Shown here one piece after another: positions 37,401 to 49,400 of a DNA stretch of 64,000 nt (the first letter of the stretch is position 1; each line of letters begins with the position of its first letter). This DNA is from Alitta virens (Eukaryota > Annelida > Polychaeta > Phyllodocida > Nereididae), in assembly GCA_932294295.1 (NCBI GenBank), contig OW028584.1, positions 34,791,969 through 34,855,968 on the forward strand. The letters are read 5' to 3'. The position numbers were made by a program, and so were the translations under genes. The notes beneath the pieces are model-generated. The model did no database searches, had not been told where the DNA came from, and worked only from the letters and a program-made list of their open reading frames with translations.

Positions 37401-40400
37401 CAGGTGTAATGGTTGCAATAGGCATCTACAGTGATGGCAATGGTGTGGGCTCTTAAACTCTGGCGGTTAACCCCATGTTGAAGGCTAAATACTCCTAGGG
37501 AGTTGAGAAAGTCTCTGGACTGGCCTGCTAAGGGCGTAATTGTAAAGTCGGCAGATTGTGTAAGCTGTGTAACAGCAGACAATAGAGATCCAACTATAAT
37601 ATGGTTCAATGGCTGCATTTTAGTTGATAAACAAAACTTCACTGAAATAAATTAGATCACTTAATTGCATCAACCAATGCATTGAACATATTTATGCTTT
37701 TGTTAATCCAAACATGTGAACAGTAATAACAATATATTTTCATATTTTAGAGCTGCATTGATATTAATGCACTAATATTCCTTATTTCTCATGCATTTTA
37801 CAGGAACTGAATGGCATAGCAAGTACTGCAAACTTGGTATTTCATGTTGACGACTTTGCGACTCTTCCGGTAATCGAACAACGGATAGTGTCCGCTGCGG
37901 AAGACCAGTGCATGTCAAGTTTGTACAGCTTTATTAATATTAATTCACTCTATTATTATAATAGACTAATAAATGTATGATAATTATGTGCTACCGTGTG
38001 AATCATTGTAAGAATCTTTCTGTCAAAATTGACATTATAAAATATCTATGGACATTTGAATAATTACAATATGTTGCACTGTCTCAATGGCGTTGGATCA
38101 ATTTAAAGCAACTTTCAGTGACTAATTTTAATTGATAATTAAATTATTGCAATTAGACAAATGCATTGAAATTGCAGTACCATTTCCCAGACCAACTCCA
38201 GCACCACAGCCCACCCCTGTTCCAGGTAAGATCTTTAACCATTCATTCAACTTATTTTCAAAGTACTTTTGCAAACGTAGTCACAATGATTATTGATGTA
38301 CAGTCAACCTTCATTTATCCGGGCCTCACTTATCCGGTTCCCTCGCTATCCGCACACAGTTGGCTGGGAACAAATCTACTTAGTGCATTTATATACACCG
38401 TGTATGAAGTTATTATGCAAACCCATTATTTTCTGTTATCTATAATATGGTCCTAGAAAATTAATTGCTAACTTGTGGTACAATATAACTGGTGTCTGAT
38501 GCTATTGTTTGTGCCTGATTACCAACAGCTACAAACTGTATTTAACAAATAAAAACCAAAAAAAATAGATAACTGGTGTCTGATGTTATTATGTAAAGTG
38601 TACTTCATTGACAAAAACCACATAATTATTAGGTCACAAAAAATCTCAATATCTCAATTGACATTTATACATCTATGTTTACATGATCCAACCTTATTCA
38701 GAACATTTAGGCTTAGTACAATTCAGATTACATATTGATATAGTTGCCTTTCTTCTAAATTATTTTGATCAATCTACTGTCCATTGAATTGGTAAGTGCC
38801 TTAACAGTCTGTGGTCTAATTTTTTTGATTTCACTTTGAATGGCATCCCAAAGACCTGCTTTACTCTTGAACTGTCGTCCACCCTTGTATAACTCCTTCT
38901 TCAAGAGTGCCCACATGTTCTCAATAGGATTGACATCTGGTGATGAAGCAGGCCATGACATTATTTTCTTTTCAGGGAACCCTTTCTTGGCCAGAAATTG
39001 TGCAGTAGCTTTAGAAGCATGAGAGGGAGCATTATCCTGCATAAATATGCAATCCCTCTTGAAAGTTCTGCTCTTGGACTTGTACCAGCGGAAGAAAGTT
39101 TCATCAAGGAGCTTGCAGTAGTTTTCACTATTGAGCTTCACACCATCATCAACCTTGAAAGGTCCAATGATCTCACAATCAACAATGCCAGCCCATATCA
39201 TTATTCCACCACCTCCCTGCTGCCTTCGTAGCCTTGTAGGTGCAGTTTGGTCATGCAGAATCCAACCTTTTGCCCAACCATCAGGACCATCCAATGTCAC
39301 CCGTGACTCGTCAGTAAAGATAACCTTGCTGAAATCTGTTTTGATGTTCTGCCTGGCCCAAATAAGATGACGTTCCCTGTGGCTGTCATTCAGGGGTGGT
39401 TTACAAATAGCTTTCTTCACATCACCCAGTTTTCTGAAAATTCTGCACCTCTTGTCTCGTTTGACATCAGGTAATCCTGCCATTTCAAATATTTCTTGGC
39501 TAGTATGAAGTGGATTTTGACCCATAATCAGCCTTAGTGTCCTCAAATCCCTTGCACTAAGGTCCTTGAACCCTTTTCCAACACTTCTTTTCCTTTGCTG
39601 GCTGATTTCCTGGACAGTTTTCTTAAGCATAATAGCATCAGACACCAGTTATATTGTTTCTTTGTTTTACTTTGTAAACTACAGTTTGTAGTTGTTGTAA
39701 ATTAGGCACAAACATGTGCAATGGATTGCCCTAAGTCTTCAAAAGTTAGCAATTTATTTTCTTGGGCCATATTTTAGATAATGGAAAATAATGGGTTTGC
39801 ATAATAACTTCATACACGGTGTATATTCAGTTATCTGGTTCCCTCATTTATCCACACAGTTAATTGGGGGAAGTAGGTGTGCGAATAAATGAGGGTTGAC
39901 TGTACTGCAATTATGTTCTTAATGTTGTGGCTTTGTAATTTAGGAGGTCCTTGCCATTTCGCTGACATCGTGTTTGTCATTGACTCATCCGGGTCCATTG
40001 GAGCCGCTAATTGGCAACGACTCTTAAAATTTGTGGAAGATGTCGTCAAAGTATTCAATGTGGGACCCCAGAATGCCAGGGTAAGTAAAGACTGTCAATT
40101 TGCCTTCCAACTAACTACCATGAGCTGGGTAGCTTATTGCCTAAGGCATCGGCCAATTCCACATTGGCCAGCTCTGCTGAAGGTCCCGGGTTCAATCCCT
40201 GGCCCGGGCAATCCCCATGAGCCAGTTGGATGTCGATCGCATGATCCAGATGTTAAAATTGGAGGCATCTTGTATTTGGTGTCCTTGCTGAGGTAAGTAA
40301 AATACCTCACTCATGGGGTAAATGTGTAACTTAATGTAGACTTCAAACAGCCTTATTATTACGTCTACCTCTGGCAACTGGTCATGTAAGCTGATGTTGC

Positions 40401-43400
40401 ACTGAAGCTTCTTTTGTTTAATGAAGTTTCTCATTGACTTAATTAGCTTGGCAGTGAGGGTCCAGGATCACTAAATAGCCAGACCTCTCTGCTGCTTTCC
40501 CGCAGATGTTCAGTCTCTCTGTGCCTCCCTCTCTGCAGAGGAGGGCCCAGTGCAGGTAAAATACTTGGCCTAAGGTGGCCAGGCTGGCCTGTTGCAGGAG
40601 CAGCTGCAGATGGGCATGCTCAAAGAAGCTTATGGAAATTTCCTAGGATTGTTATACTTTTGTGTAATAATTTTTATAATAATTCAGGGAGCATTAATGA
40701 ATGAGTGAGCATCTTGTAGGGGAGCATGTATTATAGCCTTGTGACACTGACTATAAGACCAGTAGCGTTATGACATTGACATTAATTCTATTGACAGATT
40801 GGCATCACCAGTTATGGCAATGAAGCAAGACCCCAATTCCACTTGAACAGATACCAGGACCTGGCTTCCATCGTAGCTGCCATTGGAGGAATTCCTTGGC
40901 TGGATTCAATGACTAATACTTCTGGGGGCATTTGGTAATAATATTTTTATATCACCACTGACTGTAAAGTTTTATCTTATCCTATCTTATCTTATCTCAT
41001 TTATCTCATGTTATCTTATACTTTCGTATCTATTCTTATGTTATCTTATCTCATCTTATCGTATCATATCTTATTGTATCTCATCTTGTCTCATCATATC
41101 TCATCGTGTCTTATCTCATCATATCTTATCTTATTTCATTATATCTTATCAATCATATCTTATCTTATATTGTATCTCATCTTATCTTATCATATCTTAT
41201 CTTGCAATTCCATATATTTTAAATGTCATATTGAATTGACTTAATGGTACATAGGTAGGGACTGATGGATCGGTCTAGTACATAGTATTAAAATATTTGA
41301 AATACTAAACCAAAATATTTAACTAAACCCTCACTATCAACCCCAATATCTTCTCTATGCATTCATCTGCATTCTGCAAATCTACAATTTTTAAGGCCAT
41401 GTCATTCAGAATTTTTTGATAGTTAACAGAAGGTAACTTTAACTGATTACATGTAGAAGTGAAAAACGACTTATGAGATTTTTTAGGACAAAATTAGTTT
41501 ATGAAATATCAATGCAGGTCTTTGGGAAATTCTTTCTAAACGCATTAAAGTTAAACGAAGAAAATGATAAAATACGTATACTGTAAATATATCGGCAGTT
41601 TTCCATTTGGGCCAGTTATATAACAAAAGCAATCCATAATTGATATCATAGATTTGGAGTAAAAAGGGGTAGACATGAACATTTAAAAGGTATTACCCTA
41701 ATTTTCCAGGTATATGAGAGAGAGGATGTTTATTCCATCGCAAGGAGACAGACCGGATGCTGCGAACATCGCAATCGTCATCACCGACGGCGAATCAAAT
41801 GTGGATCACCAATTGACGATCCCGAATGCGAGAGATGCTCATCAGCAGGGCATCACTATGTTTGCCATTGGAATTGGTCCTGGAGTTAGGGATGCGGTGA
41901 ATATAGCCAATAGCTTGGCTGCACAAATTTATTTATTTATAATTTATACATGATAGTAAATGATTGCAGATTAATAAATGTATTTGAATTATAGTAAGCT
42001 GAAATATATTCAGTTAAATTCAATTAATTTATTCCATTAATTCTCTCATCATTCTAATTCATTTAGTTTACATGCTTTCATAAACATAACAATAAAACAT
42101 CAGACAAGCTAACGATGGACTGCTTGAGTGACTGTCATGTTACCAATTATAACATTGTATGTCACTGAGAAAATTCTGAAGACCTGTGAGTCATATAATG
42201 ATGATGTTCTGAATTATTATATATTTATTGAAAGGAGCTTAATGGGATTGCAAGTAATCCTCAGTTGGTCTTCCATGTGGACAACTTTGACACCCTCCAA
42301 GTCATCGAGCAGCGGATTGTGACAGCGACAGAAGACAAGTGCCGCTCAGGTAATTCAAGATATCTGTCCTCAAGTGTCAGAGTAGAGGACTGCTACCAGG
42401 GGCGTCGATTCAGGGGGGAATGTGGTGGATATATACCCCCCGCTTTCTGAGCAGGGGGGGATGATCAATGCAATCATCCCCCCCACCCCCCTGAATTTCA
42501 CAAATGATAATTACCCTTTTTCACACACTTTTTTTTTGGGAACATTTGTGCTTTGTTAAACAGTTTATAAGTTTGGCATAAGTGATCCACCATTAATTTA
42601 CCTCTTGGCCAGTGTCCGCACATTAACTGCTACTACTTGTACGAGCGAGGGAAAGTCACAGTGGGACAGACAAAGTAGGCCTGCATCCCCCCCCCCACCC
42701 CCAAAAAAAATAGTCAAGAAAATTCGACGCCCCTGACTACTACCTATGGTTCCAGGTCTTTTCTAGTATCAGCTGCTCAACTATGGAAGCAACTACCCAA
42801 GATAGCATTCCAAATCGGCCCAGCATCTTTTCTATGTTGGCCATCACCGTTAAAACATTGTAACAACATCGCCAACGTTGTGCCGATGTCGTTATGATTT
42901 GAAATGCTATCTAGGTACCTCATAACATAAAACAGGCACAGACTCTAGTTGCATTTAAAACACATTTAAATACTTATTAATTTGTTAAAAGCCTACAATA
43001 ACTGATTTTATTGTATATTTCTACATTTCGTGCATTCTATTATTTTTTTTTATAATTTTTTACATTTTTTAATATTCTTATTTGTACAGCGCCTTAAAGA
43101 ATTTTAAAGTAATGAATTTGGCGCTTTATCAATTTTGTAAAATAATAAATAAATAAAAGTCTCAAGGTGCAGTGGTAATTATTGTGCAGGAATATTGCCA
43201 ATAACCTGTGGGCGGCAATATGTTTGTTTCCTGCTTGCTGAAGTCTTACTGAAATCCTTATCAATTTATTCTTACCTTTTTGTACACCACACCACTAATT
43301 ATTTTTCTAAGCCTTGAAACTTGAAACCTTGGAATTATCCATTGGGCATTGGTCAAGGAATCACATTGGTATATGACAGAAATGAGGCATGCCTCATTTG

Positions 43401-46400
43401 CATGTGATTTTGCTGGACACTTGGTGTGGCATTAGAGCCCGTAGTCACTTGCATTTTTTGACATGACTTGACTTGGTGCTAGATGACTTGACTTGACAGA
43501 ATTCAATGACTTCAGTCATTCCTGGTGACTTGACTTGACTTGGCACTAAATGACTTGACTTCTTTTTAAATTTATTAGCACTTAATGAGCTGATGTATAT
43601 TTCACGGAAATTATTAAACCAATAATATATTTTCTGAAATTTTCCTTTTTCACATTTTTATGGAAAATCAAATCCCAAATGTGGCTTTTACATGAAACTC
43701 ACATGTCATCTTCTGTGGACATTTTCATGGAATATCAGAGCTTTTTGATTATAAAAGCATTGCCAGGTGGCGCTTGGGCCAGCCCCCTAGTGGCGGCTTC
43801 GTGAATTAAAATCGGCGGCGACTTGGCTTCTGATGACTTGACTTGACTTGGATGAATTATGACTGGCGGCGGCGCTAAATGGCGGCGACTACGGGCTCTA
43901 TGTGGCATAGCAGTTCTTTATTAAACCATCTTCAAGTTTTTTTTCTTTACTTTTCAGGGACCAGACCAACCCCAGCTCCTACCCCAGCTCCCACCCCCGC
44001 TCCCACCCCAGCTCCACAGCCCTCTCCAGGTAGGTTGAATCAGCCAGTCATTTAAATTGTTCACCTAGGTTGGATTTCAAACTTTAGTGACTGTCAGTGA
44101 GAAACAAAATTTGCTCACACGATCAGTTTCAAGTTTCAACTCATATAGCTTGGTTGAAGTTTGTTGATGTTTCTGAATTACAGCTTTGCTAAGCCCAAGT
44201 AAATTTACCAAGATATACGGAAGATTATTTTATGCCTATCTTCTAACCACCTTAGACATTTCTAGTGACGAATATCATTGCCCATGTTTCCTTGTTCGAC
44301 ATTTTAGGTAGCGATTGCCACTACATTGACCTCATCTTCATCATCGATGGATCTGGATCAATCGGAGCACCGAACTGGCAGAAGCTTCTCGCTTTCATGG
44401 AAGATGTGGTCAACATCTTCAAAGTGGGACCGAATGATGCACAGGTGAACATTTTTTATTCACTAAGTTTTTACTATCAGATTTTATCTCATTATTCATT
44501 TACCTCAATTTATTTATCTGTAATTTTGCCTTTTTATTTGGTATAAAAGCGCATCTAAAGGTTTTTACCATAGATTGCGCTATAGCAAAATTTCACTGGT
44601 GTCAATCATGATATTGAATAATAAGGCATTCATACAGTTTATGTCTTCCTATATCTGTGATGGTTTGGGTTGACCGGTGTCATCTCTGTCATGGATTTAC
44701 TGTCATTTATTCAATCGTTGTAATTTTTATTTATTAACTTTTATTTTTAAGATTACCACTGGGTGTCTGTCCCTTGCTACTGGTCGCAGGATTGAAATAC
44801 ATTCTTTGTATTAAGACTAGGGTGGCCCCTTGGCAGCGACATCAAAGATGTCTTAAAGGGGTCACCCTACTTAAAGCAAATTATAATAACACGATTGTAA
44901 TATTTTAATTTTTTTTCTTTGATACCAGCTTTAGGTAAAATAAATATATCTGAATCTAAATCTGAATCTGAATATCATTCTTTGAACATTGTTCCTTAAA
45001 GGTTGGTGTAGTCCAATTTGGAAACGAAGCTCGGCCTCAATTTGGCCTCAACCGCTACCAAGACACCGGGTCTATCGTAAGAGCCTTAGCGAATATTCCG
45101 TGGTTGGATTCGAGGACTAACACTTCTGGTGGTATATGGTGGGTATTCTTCGTAAAAAGCCATTGTTACTAATTGAGAGATCACTTTTGGGGTCTGTTAT
45201 GTCGTTCAATACTGGAAATCTTTACCTAACAGTTCATTGCAATTCTGCAGATGACATTCATATTTGTTTTGATACAGGATCGAAGTGAGTGATAGTATTT
45301 GATGACATGGTAACCTTATAAGATCATTCACGTCTGTGCTAGTAGAGTGCTCCGTTGTATTACCGCTAGATGGCATACTGTCACTGGCAGGTGCTGCCAC
45401 CTGCTGAAAATTTGCATTTAACTTGTTTATTTATAAACAATTTTATTACCGGTAATTTTCAATCATATGTCAAAAGACTTGCAATTACAAGGTGACCATA
45501 ATACAATGTCATGGTATTGCAACGGAGCACTCTGTGCATTGCACAAAGCGCTGTGTTGGCCACAGGGGTTGGAAGATCTTCACCCAGTGTTACCAACAAC
45601 ATTGCCTCCAGGAGGCCTAGGACTTGCAATTATAGCAAAACCTATCTTTCTATACCTATCGATAATCATTCCAGGTATGCAAGAGAGGTCATGTTTACGG
45701 CGGCTCAAGGTGATCGACCTGGCGCCCAGAACATCGCAATCGTCATCACTGACGGTGCATCTAACTTGGACTCTCATCTGACCATCCCGTATGCGAGACA
45801 AGCTAAACAACAAGGCATCCGGATGATTGCCATAGGAATTGGACCATCTGTCAATAATGCGGTAAGTCCAAAGCTTTATAAACGCTCCATGCAACTAAAA
45901 ACTACATTTTATGTTCAAACATAGCATAAAAAATGCATGTACATTTGGAAGAGGCAGAAATAATATCGATATCGTCACACCACTATGGGAGGACGCAACA
46001 GCAGGGGGAACTTCGTACCAGTCCCTACTACCTTTGTGACAATGCATTCAATGACCTGATTGTATAACATTTTCAAACCAAAGTCAAAGATAATACCAAG
46101 AAGCGACACTCCCTAAACCTCACATTGTAAACGACAGGAATTCTGGGGGGAGTAAACGCAACCCTCAATGCCCCAAGTGGACAATAATACATTAGAATAG
46201 CATCCCCACATGACTTCACCCAATAACAAGAAAATGCAGCAAACTATTCACGGATTTTTTTAGCATCAACAAACTCTGAACTTCTGTCTGAAGATCTGAA
46301 CACTACGATCTAATGACGTCACAATGAATCAGTTTGATCTAATTGCTGGCAATTGTTCTCTGTTCGTGACATCATTGTCTCAGTTAACAATCTGTCTACT

Positions 46401-49400
46401 CCCCCAGCATGCATAGCGCATCCTAATTATGAGATTGCGCCGTCTGTATTTATAGTCTGTGCCAAGGTTTTAAGTCATTGAAATTGATAGATATAGAAAG
46501 ATAGATTGGCCCATGTAAGTATAGCTGATATAAGATGGGATTTCCTTTCAAGTTAGTTAGATTGCAAGTCAGAAATAATCCTGCAATCCCATTATCAAAA
46601 CAACTCACTCTGTTCCTTACTTTGGCGTGAGCGAGTAAATGCTCAGGCAAAATCACATATGCGTGCACTAAGAAAACTTGCTGGTCGAAAAAAAGTGGTT
46701 GCAACGCTTTCGCCCTGTTGAGCAGCCGAGTCATATGATGAATCGCCATGTCTGATTGGCTGAGCGGCCGTTACATTGTTTTTTTATTCTGTGTCTTGAC
46801 CACTTTCATAGTTGTTTACATTATACAAAAAATAATAATTTTCGACATAGTGTGGAAATGGGACTAATGACTGATGCAATTTCAGGTAAGGTTTTCTAAG
46901 TGGCGTGAGCGCTGCATGAGCAGGAGCTCATGTCAAATTTCAATCCCTGACCCGGCTAACCAGGCTAAGCTTAAGATCATGGAATTGAGTAGCATTCAGA
47001 CATTCAGACATTAAAATCATCATTAGCCAATGCGCAAAGCATGCCTACAAGTATGATAAGCACCAAAATGACAATGATTGCAACTTGGTATATCAAAGAA
47101 AAGACTGCACAGTGCATATTTTGCATGTTCAATGATTCTTGTCTAAAAATATAAAAAACTGAAGTGATTTAATCAGTTTAATTCCTCTAAGAACAGTAAT
47201 TCTGTAACTTGATCAATACAATCACAAAATTTTTTAATTCATCATCCAAGTGTCACAAAGAGCCATGACAAGATCACAGATTCATCACAATTGTGCTCGA
47301 GATTATTGCACTAAGGAACAGATCACAATTAACAGCTCACTCACTGACGACTATGCCTTACATCAAAATAGAATAGATCTAAAAAAAATTACAAAAGGCA
47401 AAAGTGCCAGTTTTATGATAATAGAGTTTTTCCTAAGTACATATCCATTGTAAACATACATAAAAATATAAAGATCTCCTTAAAAAAATATATATATGGT
47501 CAATATAATTACTGTCATTATAATTATGATTATGGAGTCTTTGGTCTGAAGTACAAATCTTTGGTTAGCATTGAAGCAATCCAGGGTATGATATGTCTCT
47601 GGTGTAGGTTTCCAGATCTCGGAGAATTTGATTCAAATTCGCGAGCGACCGAATGATTGACCTCAACCAGCATCGTTAGGAGATCGGTGTTGTGGTGTCG
47701 TTCTTTAAACACTCTTCTCATCGCTGTGAAGAACCACGATCCGTGGCTTTTTCTTTTAAATGAAAAGAATCCTGAAATGCAAGTGAAATGTGCAATATAA
47801 TACAACTAGAAAGACCATTATAATAGATGCACTTAAAAATTAAAAAAAAAAGTTTTTTATCTGTCATGACCTGTCTTAAGATTTATTGGATTTGTTCATC
47901 ATCCACTGCACCTGCGTTTTGTATCCCTGTTCAGTAAGAGTTCAAAAAGGTCACTTGCTGTCAGGTCATGTGACCTGCCATTCAGCCTCGTTCTGAGTTT
48001 CATGCAAGGGCCTTGGCAACAATTGTGTGAATGGCTGCTAAGGAGCTTAATCTTGCAAGCATATGGTTGTTAGGGGTGGTAATGTGACCTACAGGCACGG
48101 TTGCTGTGGTACCACAAGACCTTAATCCATTCAGCCTCTTTCTGAAAGTGATCGTGGCCATATTGGAAGTAAGCATAAGCTCACTTAAAAGAAAAGTAGG
48201 GATAAATTATTACCGAACATTTTCCACTTGTTGTTTTACCCTATTAAAACTGCTCTTTGTCCTGTACATCATTTCATTGGTATGTGTGATTTCCGCCCAG
48301 CAGCGTTTCTGTATGGCAGTATTCTGCTATATCAGTCTCGCTCTGCCATTTGTACCACATCTCAAATTTTGTGTCTATCCTGATTCTCTGCTGTGTAACA
48401 CAACCTCATGTGTTTCCTTATGTTGCCTAATCAGCTAATCGTATGCATTTCCACGATTTAGTAAGAACTAAAATAAAGTATATCTCTTGTAGTCATATGG
48501 ACTGGTTGGGTCTTACAATTGTGGCAGTCTTATCCATTACAGCTCTCCCCCCCCCCCCCTCCTCATTGCCAATCCCTTGACTAAGTGGACTTCAGCCCCC
48601 GCCACATGAGCTGAAGCTTTCGATATGGTTGTCTCAGAGGTCAAAACTCAGCGATCCTTAAACTATGCATCACCGGGCATGAAATACTTTCATAAGTACA
48701 TTCATAGGCGTTAGCCGACCAATCTAGTCATTAAAATACGCGGTATACTAATTAATAAGAAGGTAGCACACTACACAAGACTTGGGAATACGAGTTCAAC
48801 TGCCCAGGAGACAGCCTCCCGTAGGCTAGAAACCTTCGCGGATGTGAAAGGTGAAAAGTACGGCCTTCAGATAAAACACTTTTTTTCCAAATTGAGGTTT
48901 TCCAAATTGAGGATCGCTGAGTTTTGAGCTCATGTGGCGGGGGCTGTAGTCCACTTAGTGAGTGTGCTTATTTCTCTTTTATCATTGTATTCCACGTTCC
49001 ATAATTGACGCTTGTGGGACATTGTGACTATATCATCTTACCTGGAGGCGCGGACCAGGCCAGCAAGCAATCTCGCATTATGGGAATGTTTTGCACAACT
49101 TGAGTTCGAGGCCAACCAAAGTCCACCGAATCCTCATCTTCCATCTCCTCATCTTCCATCTCAATTTCAACATTCTTCGCAACTTTTGTGCCCCTGCAGG
49201 ACTGCATGAAAAATTTTAAAACTCACTCATTTAATTGGTATAATTTAGATTTTTCCATAAAAATCTGATTTTCATTTGGGCCGTTCCATTAAAAAAAGGG
49301 GGCGGGGAGAACCTGAAGATTTTTGAGATATCTGGGGAAAGCTGATTTCGGGCGAGGTGGGGTGGTTGACCAATATTTTCTTATTATCTTAATGTAGAAA

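Larger units (their letters stand above)
38301..39902. mobile_element. pogo/Tigger-like MITE interrupted by a mariner-group element
   Basis: The ends CAGTCAACCTTCATTTATCC (38301) and the complement of CAGTCAACCCTCATTTATTC (ending 39902) are flanked by TA. TATCCG-type repeats just inside are typical of pogo/Tigger termini. Without the inserted 1.43-kb element the MITE would be about 175 bp. Its right end lies only 41 bp upstream of vWA-4 exon 39944. Confidence 0.8.

Noticed and set aside
41008..41244. Leu/Ile/Ser/Tyr-rich frame, like the one at 54379-54573
   Set aside because: Artefact of the TTATC pentanucleotide repeat.
46450..46749. 99-codon minus-strand frame downstream of the caspase
   Set aside because: No motif, and AT-rich at its end; no splice partner found.
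48106..48438. 110-codon hydrophobic plus-strand frame in the caspase intron
   Set aside because: Composition-driven, no recognisable domain or promoter; kept as intron.
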